In this document: piece after piece, positions 54,377-63,310 of the stretch
Layout: each line of letters begins with the position of its first letter
How positions within the stretch are numbered: the stretch's first letter is position 1
Origin: JAFDZV01 sp048594725
GTDB lineage: Bacteria; Bacteroidota; Ignavibacteria; OLB7
Length of the DNA: 64,000 nucleotides
Direction: 5' to 3'
NCBI GenBank assembly: GCA_048594725.1
Contig: JBMDXA010000112.1
Location: 1-64,000, forward strand
Program-made: the position numbers and the translations under genes
Notes under the pieces: generated by a model
Seen by the model: only the letters and a program-made list of their open reading frames with translations
What the model was told of the DNA's origin: nothing
Database searches by the model: none

Positions 54377-54922
54377 ATGCCTCATATAGCATTACCGGAA
54401 GGGCTTCCCGGCATCACCGGCGGAATGGCCTTTCGTCCGGAAACCGGCGCGGCGCTGAGCCGCCTGGCCGAGGCGCTGCTGGTGGAGCCCTCGCCGCTGT
54501 CGCGGTCCGATCGGGAACTGATCGCCACCTACGTATCGCATCTGAACGAATGCGAGTTCTGCTGCAACTCCCACGGCGCCGCCGCCTGCGCGCTTCTCGG
54601 CGGAAAGAAGGATCTCGTCGAATCGGTGAAGAGCGATTTCCGCACCGCCGATATCAGCGACAAGATGAAGGCGCTGCTGGCGATAGCCGCAAAGGTGCAG
54701 CGCGGGGGACGCCATGTGAGCGAGGATGATGTGGCCGAGGCGCGCCGCCACGGTGCCACCGATGTGGAGATCCACGATGCGGTGCTGGTGGCCGCTGCGT
54801 TCTGCATGTTCAACCGCTACGTGGACGGGCTTGCAACCTGGACCCCGCGCGATCCCGCCATGTACGATGCCATGGGCGAACGCCTGGCCGCCCACGGATA
54901 TGAGGGCGTGGCAGCGGAGTAA
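54377..54922 (+). CDS. AhpD-like / carboxymuconolactone decarboxylase family protein
   Basis: 181 residues, all-helical, with NECEFCCNSHGAAA holding the CxxC pair and the following His, the active-site pattern of alkylhydroperoxidase-like (peroxidase-related) members. Probably a thiol-dependent peroxidase or disulfide reductase. Its terminator hairpin follows closely, so it is monocistronic. First of a group of apparently stress-linked genes. Confidence 0.88.
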   Translation: MPHIALPEGLPGITGGMAFRPETGAALSRLAEALLVEPSPLSRSDRELIATYVSHLNECEFCCNSHGAAACALLGGKKDLVESVKSDFRTADISDKMKALLAIAAKVQRGGRHVSEDDVAEARRHGATDVEIHDAVLVAAAFCMFNRYVDGLATWTPRDPAMYDAMGERLAAHGYEGVAAE

Positions 54923-54940
54923 CGCCGGTCTGCGATCTTG

Positions 54941-55008
54941 AAGCTCCGCCGGGAGCGCACCGCTCATCTCCTACACCGATCGGAATGCGGTCCGCCCCGG
55001 CGGAGCTT
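54941..55008 (+). terminator. Terminator hairpin with long loop
   Basis: 13-bp stem AAGCTCCGCCGGG (54941-54953 / 54996-55008) followed by TT; the loop can fold into a smaller hairpin. Confidence 0.7.
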
Positions 55009-55186
55009 TTCAGTATCACGCTCCTCCGCGAGAGAACCACCCCGCTCCCCGGAGTCCCATGGCATAAGAGTTGCCAAACCATCCTTGATAACATTTAACG
55101 GGCGATGCTCGGTACGGGAATGCCGCAAACAGGGCTTCGGCACCGGGCAGCAGATACAATCACGCTAGTTCAAAGGAGCAGGAAGG

Positions 55187-56041
55187 ATGGCCGTCAAGAA
55201 TCTGAATGAGCTGTTCGAGCATGAGCTGAAGGATATCTACTATGCTGAGCATCGTCTCCTGGAGGCGCTGGAACAACTGGCATCCGAGACGAAGCATCGC
55301 GAGGCGAAGAAGGCGTACACTTCTCACCGTCGTGAGACGCAGGGGCAGATAAAGCGGTTGCAGAAGGTGTTCAAGATGTTCGGCGAAGCGCCGGAGCCGG
55401 AGAAGTGCCCCGGCATCGAAGGGCTGCTGAAGGAAAAGCAGAACTTCACCAAGAAGGAGAAGCCATCGCAGGAGATCCTGGATTACTTCAACATGACCGC
55501 TGCGATCAAGACGGAACACTACGAGATCTGCGCCTACGAGGGGCTGATCGAGATAGCGCGCCAGCTCGGTATGGAGCCGGCCGTGGAGCTGCTGGCGCAG
55601 AATCTCTCCGAGGAGCAGGCCGCATCCGAGAAGCTTCATATGCTCGCACGCGAGTACGATACCGCCTCGCTGATGGGTGATGACGAGGAAGAGGAAGAAG
55701 AGCCGAAGGGGGGCAATGCCCGCGCTGCCGCCAAGGGCGCATCAGGAGCAAAGGGAGGAAGCAAGGGCGCTTCCAAGGGCGGATCGAAAGCCGCCTCCAA
55801 GAGCGCTACGAAGTCCGCTACGAAGTCCGCAACGCCGGCCAAGAGCAGCAAGGCCGCGCGGGGCGGGGCTTCCAAGACCTCCGCATCCAAGAAGGGAGCG
55901 GCCGGTGGTGCCGCCAAGGGCGCAGTCGCCAAGGGGGGCGCCTCCAGGGCCGCCAAGGCGGGCCCTGCTGCCGATACGGGGCTTGTGTCCGGCGCGCCGG
56001 AGGATGCCATGTATCCGCAGACGCTCAACGATACGGTGTAA
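55187..56041 (+). CDS. DUF892 ferritin-like protein with histone H1-like tail
   Basis: 284 residues. Residues 1-~165 are a DUF892 (YciE/YciF) four-helix ferritin-like domain with LFEHELKDIYYAEHRLLEAL, IKTEHYEICAYEGLI and conserved Glu/His metal-site positions. An acidic hinge (DDEEEEEEP) leads to about 110 residues made of K, A, S, G and T (for example KAASKSATKSATKSATPAKS), as in histone H1 or chlamydial HctB, ending YPQTLNDTV. The tail likely binds DNA or RNA, giving a Dps-like protective complex; this is inference. AAGGAGCAGG lies before ATG 55187. Confidence 0.88.
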   Translation: MAVKNLNELFEHELKDIYYAEHRLLEALEQLASETKHREAKKAYTSHRRETQGQIKRLQKVFKMFGEAPEPEKCPGIEGLLKEKQNFTKKEKPSQEILDYFNMTAAIKTEHYEICAYEGLIEIARQLGMEPAVELLAQNLSEEQAASEKLHMLAREYDTASLMGDDEEEEEEPKGGNARAAAKGASGAKGGSKGASKGGSKAASKSATKSATKSATPAKSSKAARGGASKTSASKKGAAGGAAKGAVAKGGASRAAKAGPAADTGLVSGAPEDAMYPQTLNDTV

Positions 56042-56048
56042 GGAATAT

Positions 56049-56086
56049 CTCCCTGCTCTCCGCATTCGATGCCGGGGAGCAGGGAG
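56049..56086 (+). terminator. Rho-independent terminator
   Basis: 13-bp stem (56049-56061 / 56074-56086, CTCCCTGCTC core) with CTTTGTTT after it; ends the DUF892 gene. Confidence 0.9.
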
Positions 56087-56178
56087 CTTTGTTTCCGTCA
56101 CGGGCCCTGCCCGCCCTGGTGTTCCGGAATCGCCGGCATCTATCCGAATCATTGTGATCCAGCAAGGAGAGTAGAAGT

Positions 56179-56721
56179 ATGGCAACGGTCGAAAAAACTA
56201 TCGAGGTGGATGTCCCCGTGCGCACCGCCTATAATCAGTGGACGCAGTTCGAGGAGTTCCCCCGGTTCATGGAAGGGGTGAAGGAAGTAACCCAGGTGGA
56301 CGATATGCGCATCCAGTGGCACGCCGATATCGGGGGGAAGGACGAGCGATGGGAGGCGGAGATCACCTCGCAGGTTCCCGATGAGCGGATCGCATGGCGC
56401 TCCATCTCCGGCGCGGAGAACAGCGGCATCGTTACGTTCCATCCGGTGCAGGATGGCAGGACCCAGGTGCATCTGCGCATCGAGTACCAGCCGGAAGGGC
56501 TCGTCGAGATGGCGGGCGATCTGCTCGGCGTGGTCTCACGCCGCGTGGAGGGTGATCTGGAGCGCTTCAAGAAGTTCATCGAGACGCGCGGCGACGAGAC
56601 CGGCGCCTGGCGCGGCCATATCCATTCCGGCGAGGTGAAGGGGGATGACGCCTCCGGGGAAACCGGGCGGGCGTCCGAGGGAGGCAGTGGCCGGACTCCG
56701 GAGGAGATGCGCCCGATGTAG
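56179..56721 (+). CDS. SRPBCC (cyclase/dehydrase) domain protein
   Basis: 180 residues: MATVEKTIEVDVPVRTAYNQ, then WTQFEEFPRFMEGVKEVTQ, GKDERWEAEITSQVPDERIA and a C-terminal helix GDLERFKKFIETRG, the Polyketide_cyc/COQ10-like type found often in osmotic and oxidative stress gene groups. A Gly/Ser-rich tail of ~40 residues follows. Strong AAGGAGAG ribosome site. Function unknown. Confidence 0.85.
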   Translation: MATVEKTIEVDVPVRTAYNQWTQFEEFPRFMEGVKEVTQVDDMRIQWHADIGGKDERWEAEITSQVPDERIAWRSISGAENSGIVTFHPVQDGRTQVHLRIEYQPEGLVEMAGDLLGVVSRRVEGDLERFKKFIETRGDETGAWRGHIHSGEVKGDDASGETGRASEGGSGRTPEEMRPM

Positions 56722-56818
56722 CCGCAGGTTCTCCGGCACCAGAGGCAGCCATCCGGAGAGAGAGCATCCCGGAGCTGCAGGAAGATTCGTCACAGAAGAT
56801 TCGTATCGTAGGAACACA

Positions 56819-56867
56819 ATGCCGCGCGGTGGCGGCTCCTGAAAGGGGGCCGGCTTCCGCGCGGCAT
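56819..56867 (+). terminator. Terminator hairpin
   Basis: 11-bp perfect stem ATGCCGCGCGG (56819-56829 / 56857-56867) followed by CGTTTCGTG. The rest of the 304-base spacer 56722-57025 shows no gene. Confidence 0.65.
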
Positions 56868-57025
56868 CGTTTCGTGCCGGGTGGTATGGATGTTGACGAT
56901 TCCTGCCGGAGATTCGCCGGCGGGAGAACCGGGGCTCATGGGGTCGCCGCATTCCACCGCTGCATATCCCCGCCGGGAAGCTGGCAGAGCACATTGAACT
57001 ATTTCGGGAACAAGGAGCGAGAGCA

Positions 57026-57916
57026 ATGGCAGAGAAGAAGAAAAAGAAGAAGGAGAAGGAGAAACCGAAGGAGCAGTTTCCCCCGCAGCATCAGGAGCAG
57101 CAGCCGGGCATAGAGTCGGAGATGACCCCGCGTCCGGAATCCGATGATCCGGAGCATCGCGGCAGCGGCAAGCTCGCCGGCAAGCGTGCGCTCATCACCG
57201 GCGGCGACAGCGGTATCGGGCGCGCCGTGGCGATAGCGTTCGCACGCGAAGGGGCCGATGTGGCGATAGTCTACCTGAACGAACATGACGATGCCGAAGA
57301 GACCAGGCGGATGGTGGAGGAGGAGGGACGGCGCTGCATTCTGATGGCCGGCGATATCGGCGATGATACGTTCTGCGAAAAGGTGGTGGAGCAGACCGTG
57401 CAGGAACTGGGCGGGCTGCATGTGCTGGTGAACAACGCGGCCGAGCAGCATCCGCAGAAGAGCATCGAGGATATCACCAGCGAGCAGCTCGAGCGGACGT
57501 TCCGCACCAACATCTTCGCGATGTTCTATCTGGTCCGCGCCGCGATGAAGCATCTGAAGAAGGGGAGCGCCATCATCAACACCACCTCGGTGACCGCCTA
57601 TCGCGGCAGCCCGGAGCTGCTCGATTATTCATCCACCAAGGGGGCCATCACCGCCTTCACCCGCTCGCTTGCGCTGTCGCTCGCCGAGAAGGGAATACGC
57701 GTCAACGCGGTGGCGCCCGGTCCCATCTGGACCCCGCTGATCCCCTCCACGTTCGACGAGGAGAAGGTGAAGACCTTCGGGGCCGATACGCCGCTGAAGC
57801 GCGCCGGCCAGCCGGAGGAGGTTGCACCCTCCTTCGTCTTCCTCGCCTCCGATGACTCCTCCTACATCACAGGGCAGGTGCTGCATCCGAACGGAGGGGA
57901 GATCATCAATGGGTGA
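57026..57916 (+). CDS. SDR family oxidoreductase, general-stress-protein type
   Basis: 296 residues. Rossmann motif GGDSGIGRAVAIAFAREGAD, NNAAEQH, catalytic Ser in INTTSVTAYRG and YSSTKGA (Tyr-x-x-x-Lys). The N-terminal Lys-rich leader (AEKKKKKKEKEKPKEQF), followed by PPQHQEQQPGIESEM, matches the extended SDR type seen in bacterial general stress proteins (YdaD/YhdF-like). AAGGAGCGAGAG precedes the ATG. NAD(P)-dependent; substrate unknown. Confidence 0.92.
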   Translation: MAEKKKKKKEKEKPKEQFPPQHQEQQPGIESEMTPRPESDDPEHRGSGKLAGKRALITGGDSGIGRAVAIAFAREGADVAIVYLNEHDDAEETRRMVEEEGRRCILMAGDIGDDTFCEKVVEQTVQELGGLHVLVNNAAEQHPQKSIEDITSEQLERTFRTNIFAMFYLVRAAMKHLKKGSAIINTTSVTAYRGSPELLDYSSTKGAITAFTRSLALSLAEKGIRVNAVAPGPIWTPLIPSTFDEEKVKTFGADTPLKRAGQPEEVAPSFVFLASDDSSYITGQVLHPNGGEIING

Positions 57917-57941
57917 GGAGAGACGCTGGTAGTGGTTAAGG

Positions 57942-58131
57942 GTTCGTGGTCAGTTCGCGGGCATGGGGTACGGGTCCGTGGTCAGTTCGCGGGCATGGGG
58001 TAATGGTCCGTGGTCAGTTCGCGGGCTGCGCCCGCTGTCAGTGGTCCGTCGTCGTTGTTGCCGGAGCTGCATGGGTATCGTGCGCTCCCCGGCATCGTAC
58101 AACAGCGACTGACCACTGGCAACGGACCCTC
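57942..58131. repeat. Tandem and inverted CCGTGGTCAG repeats
   Basis: Three tandem copies, period 32, of GTGGTCAGTTCGCGGGC (57942-58026), then an element with GTCAGTGGTCCGTCG on the left and GACCACTGGCAACGGACC on the right, facing each other. Related sequence lies at 41650-41775. Confidence 0.8.
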
Positions 58132-58133
58132 TC

Positions 58134-58198
58134 CCCAATCGAAAATCCGAAATCGAAAATCCCTGGCCCTTCTCCCCAATCGAAAATCGAAAATCCCT
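58134..58198 (-). repeat. GATT-heptad repeat after the RDD gene
   Basis: Two modules in minus orientation, each ending GATTGGG, that start right at the RDD stop codon (58197) and read away from it. Confidence 0.9.
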
Positions 58199-58916
58199 AC
58201 ATCCCCGTATAGTAGTTATAGTCCTTCACCACGGTTTTCAGGAACTGCACCGGGTGCATCTGCGGCTCCACCTCCAGCACCTGCTTCACCCTGTTGACCA
58301 GTTTCCCCACCACCACCGGATTGGCCGACTGTTCCGGGGAGTTGAGCACCTCCTGGATGATGGCGATATCGTTGTCGCTCAGGCGGGCCACCTGGGTGAA
58401 GGTGGGGTGATACTCCTCCTCCAGCGCCGCGAAGATCGTGTGGTCCAGCGTCACCTCCGGCTTCACCTTTATCACGGTGGTGCCGGCGGCCATATCTCCC
58501 AGACGCTGCCCCTTGCCGTTGATGAGGATCGCCACGATGGCGACCGCCGCGAAACCGTTCTTCTCCAGCAGCCCTACCAGCCACCGGAGCAGATAGGCCC
58601 CCACCCCCGGCTGCGTGCCGTCCATCTTCACCACCTTGATCTTCAGCGCCTTCTTGCCGAAGGTCTGCCCGTCCAGAAGGGTCTCGCAGAGGGCATCGTA
58701 GAAGAACATCGGCAGATAGAAGATGACGATAAGAGCGATGCCGATCCCTCCATTGAGTATCTCTACATCGGCGAGCGCTCCGATGAGCAGCGCGGCCACC
58801 ATGACATATCCGAACCGGATCAGCATATCGATCACGGCCGCTCCGATGCGGTCGCCGATGCTTGCGATCTCATATTCGATATCGACGTTTTGCGTAGTCT
58901 GAATTTGTACTTTCAT
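58197..58916 (-). CDS. RDD family membrane protein
   Basis: 239 residues. RDD domain with IGDRIGAAVIDMLIRFG at the start (the Arg and Asp of the name), three to four helices, then LDGQTFGKKALKIKVVKMDG and QRLGDMAAGTTVIKVKP. A cytosolic C-terminal extension of ~75 residues (SDNDIAIIQEVLNSPEQS) follows. ATG 58916 with AAGGAC upstream. Divergent from the SpoIIM gene; the RDD-SpoIIM pairing recurs in Bacteroidota genomes. Confidence 0.9.
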   Translation of the reverse strand: MKVQIQTTQNVDIEYEIASIGDRIGAAVIDMLIRFGYVMVAALLIGALADVEILNGGIGIALIVIFYLPMFFYDALCETLLDGQTFGKKALKIKVVKMDGTQPGVGAYLLRWLVGLLEKNGFAAVAIVAILINGKGQRLGDMAAGTTVIKVKPEVTLDHTIFAALEEEYHPTFTQVARLSDNDIAIIQEVLNSPEQSANPVVVGKLVNRVKQVLEVEPQMHPVQFLKTVVKDYNYYTGM

Positions 58917-59135
58917 AGTCCTTCGGCTATGTTCGCTGGGGTCGCCACCGGCCGCAAAGGGCCGTGGGCGGGGTAGCTCCTGCATGCAGTCCGGTTTTCC
59001 GCCGGGGTGCCCGGATGATGCGGAGGCGCCGGCAAACATGCGAAAATGATGCGACCCATCAAGGGATGATCGGCAGGGAACTCTCCCGGCCGGCCGTTCC
59101 GGTATCCTCACCTGACTCACCGATTCCCCACGCAT

Positions 59136-60116
59136 ATGAGAGAGGCCGCGTTTCTGAAGCAGAACGCCGATAAATGGAAGGAGTTCGAATCGTTGCTGGC
59201 GCACTCCAAGGGCGCCAACCCGGACCAGCTTGCCGATCTGTTCGTGCAGCTTACCGACGATCTCTCCTATGCCCGCACGTTCTATCCGCAGAGCAAGACC
59301 ACGCAATACCTGAACACCCTGGCGATGAGGGTGCACCAGGCTATCTACCGCAACCGGAAGGAACGGAGCAACCGGTTCGTGACCTTCTGGAAGGAGGAGC
59401 TGCCGCTGGTGATGTGGGAGTCGCGCCGCGAGATGCTCTACTCGGTGGCGATCTTCGTTATCGCCATGGTTGTGGGGGCGCTCTCGGCCGCCAACGACGA
59501 TTCGTTCGTACGGCTGATCCTGGGCGATTCCTATGTGAACATGACGCTCCAGAATATCGAGGACGGCGACCCGATGGCGGTGTACAAAAGTAGCGACGAG
59601 GTGTCGATGTTCGCCACCATCACCTTCAACAACATCAGGGTCTCGTTCATGGCGTTCGTGGCGGGTCTTGCGCTCTCCTTCGGCACCGGCTACATCCTCT
59701 TCCAGAACGGCGTGATGCTCGGCTCGTTCCAGTATTTCTTCCACGAGCGCGATCTGCTCCTGACCTCGGTCCTCTCCATCTGGATTCATGGGACGCTGGA
59801 GATATCGGCCATCGTGATAGCCGGCGGCGCCGGGCTTGTGATGGGCAACAGCATCCTGTTCCCGCGCACCTGGTCGCGCCGCGAATCGTTTATGCGCGGG
59901 GCCAAACGGGGGCTGAAGATCGTGGTGGGGCTGCTGCCGATCTTCATCACCGCCGGGTTTCTGGAGTCGTTCGTGACCAGATATACCGATATGCCGGTCG
60001 TGGTCAGCGGTACCATCATCCTCGCCTCGCTCGGCTTCGTGATCTGGTACTTCGTGATCTATCCCCGCCAACGCTACTATCGCGCGCTCGATGCCATTGC
60101 CGGCGCGGCCGCCTGA
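59136..60116 (+). CDS. SpoIIM / DUF95 family membrane protein
   Basis: 326 residues. A soluble helical N-terminus (MREAAFLKQNADKWKEFESL) precedes about five to six membrane helices with FNNIRVSFMAFVAGLALSFG and TGYILFQNGVMLGSFQ; WIHGTLEISAIVIAGGAGL is the DUF95 signature. In non-sporulating bacteria the family sits with RDD, DUF4129 and DUF4350 proteins. Role unknown. Confidence 0.9.
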   Translation: MREAAFLKQNADKWKEFESLLAHSKGANPDQLADLFVQLTDDLSYARTFYPQSKTTQYLNTLAMRVHQAIYRNRKERSNRFVTFWKEELPLVMWESRREMLYSVAIFVIAMVVGALSAANDDSFVRLILGDSYVNMTLQNIEDGDPMAVYKSSDEVSMFATITFNNIRVSFMAFVAGLALSFGTGYILFQNGVMLGSFQYFFHERDLLLTSVLSIWIHGTLEISAIVIAGGAGLVMGNSILFPRTWSRRESFMRGAKRGLKIVVGLLPIFITAGFLESFVTRYTDMPVVVSGTIILASLGFVIWYFVIYPRQRYYRALDAIAGAAA

Positions 60117-60263
60117 ACTGCGTGCGGCCATGATAGGAGCAGGGTGTAAGGTCCGGCGGGCGGGAGCGTCATTGGTGTTTTGGGCCGCGGCATCCCCTCT
60201 CGCCCTGTCCCGTGATCCGCTGCGCCATGCTCCATCTGTTCCCTCTCCAGTAGCACGCTTGCA

Positions 60264-61211
60264 ATGACATCAACAACCGATCCGATCGACCTGCGCCGCT
60301 CGCGCGATTTCGGCGAGCAGGTGAACGTCACCGTCGCATTCATCCGGCAGAACTACCGGAAGCTGGGGCGTTCCATCATCAGCATCGCCGGCGCGGCCAT
60401 TCTTGCCAATGCCCTGCTGACGCTTGTGATCCTGCTCCTCCCCTATCTCTCGTTCGCCGCAGGGGGAGAGGGACTGGAGCAGACGGAGCCGACCGTGGCT
60501 ATCGCCGGTACTCTGCTGCAATTTCTGCTGTACGGTCTGGTGCTGGTGCAGATCATCTGCGCGGTGAACGCGTATGTGATGCTCTATCTGGAGCATGGGG
60601 CCGATGGATTCGGGGTGGAGGATGTACGGCGGGAGTCGAAGAAAAAATTCTGGGTGATCGCCCGCACTCTGCTGATGCTCTGGGTGCTGACGGTTTTCCT
60701 GCTGGCGTTCGGTAAGGGATGGCTTGCCAGCGGAGGGCTTATCCGCCTGATGCTGGGAGTGGCGATGATCTCGGTGGTGGCGCGTTTCATCGTCCGGCTG
60801 ATCCCCATCTTCCCGGTGATGTTCCATGAGCAGGAGGCGTTCTCCGACGCGATGGACCGTTGCAAGGAGCTTATGGAGAACCGCTGGTGGTTCACCTTCG
60901 GTCTCATCCTGCTGTTCTACGTTCTGGTAGTAGTGATGATGCTGGTGCTGGAACTCCCGGCCTATCTCATCCTGTGGAGCAAGGAGTTCGATCCGTATCT
61001 GGGGGGAGAATGGCTTCTGACGATCCCCGTGCTGGCTCTGTCGCTCCTCTCCTCCATCGTCGGAACTGCGGGGCTGGCCCTGCCGGTGATAGCCGCCACC
61101 CTCCACTATTTCAATCTGGTGGAGAAGACCGATGGCACCGGCACCATGCGGCGTATCGATACCATCGGCGCGGAGCCGGGGGCGGTGAACCTGGAAACCC
61201 CTCTCTCCTGA
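60264..61211 (+). CDS. Multi-helix membrane protein, paralog 1
   Basis: 315 residues, about six membrane helices. Opens DLRRSRDFGEQVNVTVAFIR, the same phrase as its neighbour at 61361, so the pair arose by tandem duplication. Conserved core FMVRL/FPVMFHEQEAFSDAMD-type stretch and FTFGLILLFYVLVVVMMLVL. Resembles DUF4013/GDPD-membrane-domain proteins. Function unknown. Confidence 0.75.
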   Translation: MTSTTDPIDLRRSRDFGEQVNVTVAFIRQNYRKLGRSIISIAGAAILANALLTLVILLLPYLSFAAGGEGLEQTEPTVAIAGTLLQFLLYGLVLVQIICAVNAYVMLYLEHGADGFGVEDVRRESKKKFWVIARTLLMLWVLTVFLLAFGKGWLASGGLIRLMLGVAMISVVARFIVRLIPIFPVMFHEQEAFSDAMDRCKELMENRWWFTFGLILLFYVLVVVMMLVLELPAYLILWSKEFDPYLGGEWLLTIPVLALSLLSSIVGTAGLALPVIAATLHYFNLVEKTDGTGTMRRIDTIGAEPGAVNLETPLS

Positions 61212-61360
61212 CGGCAGTGGCCGGCGGCAGTGCGGCTGGCAGCAACCAGATTGCATGACCGGGATTGCCGCCAGGTTCCTATCTTCGCCCCGCCAGTGAT
61301 GATCTCGCTGGATGGCGGCACCCGAACTACGTTCATGCACTTTCAATCGTAGAGCTAACC

Positions 61361-62323
61361 ATGACAACCACACCAGCGCCGATCGAACTGCGTAAGTCGC
61401 GCGGCTTCGGCGAACAGATCAACGTCACGTTCGCCTTCATCCGCGAGAACTACAAGAAGCTGGGGAAGTCCGTGCTCTATATCTGTGGCCCGCCATCGAT
61501 CCTGGCCGGCATTCTGATGGGGAGCAACGTCTTCCTCCTCCTGAATGCGCTGGGGGATCTTGAATCGGGAGGGCTTTCCGATTCCTACGGCTGGATGGGG
61601 CTTGGCTTCATCGGCGGCATCATCGTCAGCCTGCTGGCCTCGGTCCTGATGACCGCGGTGGTGAACCAGTACGTGTTCCTCTACATGGAGCGCGGCTACG
61701 ACGGGTTCGAGTTCGAGGATGTGTGGGATGCGGCCAAGGGGAGCATCGGGAAGGTGTTCGTGACGATGTTCTGTCTGGTGCTGCTGCTGGCGGCGTTGTA
61801 TCTCATCTGGATCGGCCTGGTGATGGCCCTGGGCGTGTTCGGTGTGGTGCTGGTGGTTCTGCTGGTACCAGTGATGATCTATTTCGCCATTGCCCTGAAC
61901 CCGTTGTTCACGGTACGGCTGTACGAGGATGCCGGCATCGGCGAGGCTATTTCCCGTTCCATCGAGCTGGTGAAGGGGAACTGGTGGCTTACCCTGGGCG
62001 TTGTCTGGATCGTCTCGATGGTAGCCAGCTTCTTCGCCTCCATCCTGGCGGTTCCGGCCTATATCGTTTATATGATCGCGATCTTCAGCGCGATGGAGAA
62101 TGGCGGCGATCTGAGCGGGCTCAGCGAGCACGGGGTGATTATCACCGTGTTCATAACGCTCTATATGGTGGCAAGCTATCTGGTGAATGCGGTGCCGCTG
62201 CTTGCCAGCACGCTCCAGTATTTCAACCTCGTGGAGAAACATGAGGGGGTGGGGATGATCGATCGTATCGAGCAGCTCGGCCGGGATGATGAGCCGGGGG
62301 GGCTGGATACGCGGAGCTTCTAG
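61361..62323 (+). CDS. Multi-helix membrane protein, paralog 2
   Basis: 320 residues from ATG 61361 (MTTTPAPIELRKSRGFGEQI); the open frame begins upstream at 61265, but that part looks non-coding. Clear tandem paralog of 60264-61211 with the same helix layout and closing phrase LQYFNLVEKHEG (paralog LHYFNLVEKTDG). Function unknown; part of the RDD-SpoIIM-DUF4129 cluster. Confidence 0.75.
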   Translation: MTTTPAPIELRKSRGFGEQINVTFAFIRENYKKLGKSVLYICGPPSILAGILMGSNVFLLLNALGDLESGGLSDSYGWMGLGFIGGIIVSLLASVLMTAVVNQYVFLYMERGYDGFEFEDVWDAAKGSIGKVFVTMFCLVLLLAALYLIWIGLVMALGVFGVVLVVLLVPVMIYFAIALNPLFTVRLYEDAGIGEAISRSIELVKGNWWLTLGVVWIVSMVASFFASILAVPAYIVYMIAIFSAMENGGDLSGLSEHGVIITVFITLYMVASYLVNAVPLLASTLQYFNLVEKHEGVGMIDRIEQLGRDDEPGGLDTRSF

Positions 62324-62398
62324 CGGGCCCCTGGCGCAACGCGGAACTCTCCCGCACCTCTCCGGTTATCAACAGCGTCCGAACAGCATCTTTATCAC

Positions 62399-63310
62399 GT
62401 GAAGGTACCAGGCTTGCCGTTCCACTCCCGATCCGCATCCCTATCGAGCGCCCCCGGCAGGGGACGCCGCCGGAGCATCGTTCCGCGGCGCCTTGTTCCG
62501 GTGCTCGCCTGTGCGGCCATGCTGCTGCCGGCCGGGGATGCGGCGCTCCGGGCACAGGAACCTTATGTCCCACCTCCGCTGGACAGTTCCATGATCGACA
62601 GCCTTCGCCGTACGATCGAAGGGATCGAGAGCGGGGAGATAGCCGATACCGCCGCGCCGGCCATCGTGCGGTACGATTCGGCCGGGGTTGACCGCCGCAA
62701 GCCCTCGGCCGAGGCGATGGAACGCTTCCTCTCCAACGACGACTTCAACTACGACCGCGAGCCGCGCGACCCCGAAACGCTGCTGGAAAAAATCCTCCGC
62801 TGGTTCTACGGCATCTTCCGGAAACTCTTCCCCAGCACCGAATCGGAGGCCACCTTCTGGACCTGGCTGTTCCGCGCCATCGCCGCGGCCGCCCTCGTCT
62901 ATGTTATTCTCAAGCTGGCCCAGTCCGATATCCGCTCTCTGTTCTTCCCGGGGGCGGAGCGCAAGGGGAGCGGCTTCACCGAGATCGACGAGAACATCCA
63001 TGAGATGAACTTCGACACGCTGATCGACGAGGCGGTGGCCGCCGCCAACTACCGCCGCGCCGTCCGCCTGCTCTACCTCCGTTCGCTGAAGCAGCTTACC
63101 GATGGCGGGTCGATAACCTGGAAGCCGAACAAGACCAATCACGACTATCTGCTGGAACTGCGCGACTCCCCTCTGCGCGTGCCGTTCGCCGATGCAACCT
63201 GGTTGTTCGAGTATGTCTGGTATGGTAATGTGCAGGTCAGCGAACCGGTCTTCCGGGACATCCGGCAGACCTTCACGGACCTCAGTTCCACTATAACACG
63301 CCGTTCGTGA
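62399..63310 (+). CDS. DUF4129 domain protein
   Basis: 303 residues from GTG 62399. Signal-like hydrophobic start (VPVLACAAMLLPAG), an extracytoplasmic segment, one helix (WTWLFRAIAAAALVYVILKL), then the cytoplasmic DUF4129 domain (ANYRRAVRLLYLRSLKQL, NHDYLLEL, ATWLFEYVWYGN). DUF4129 proteins sit beside MoxR/DUF58 systems and are predicted to act in envelope or protease-like assemblies. Stop overlaps the next start (GTGA). Confidence 0.88.
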   Translation: MKVPGLPFHSRSASLSSAPGRGRRRSIVPRRLVPVLACAAMLLPAGDAALRAQEPYVPPPLDSSMIDSLRRTIEGIESGEIADTAAPAIVRYDSAGVDRRKPSAEAMERFLSNDDFNYDREPRDPETLLEKILRWFYGIFRKLFPSTESEATFWTWLFRAIAAAALVYVILKLAQSDIRSLFFPGAERKGSGFTEIDENIHEMNFDTLIDEAVAAANYRRAVRLLYLRSLKQLTDGGSITWKPNKTNHDYLLELRDSPLRVPFADATWLFEYVWYGNVQVSEPVFRDIRQTFTDLSSTITRRS

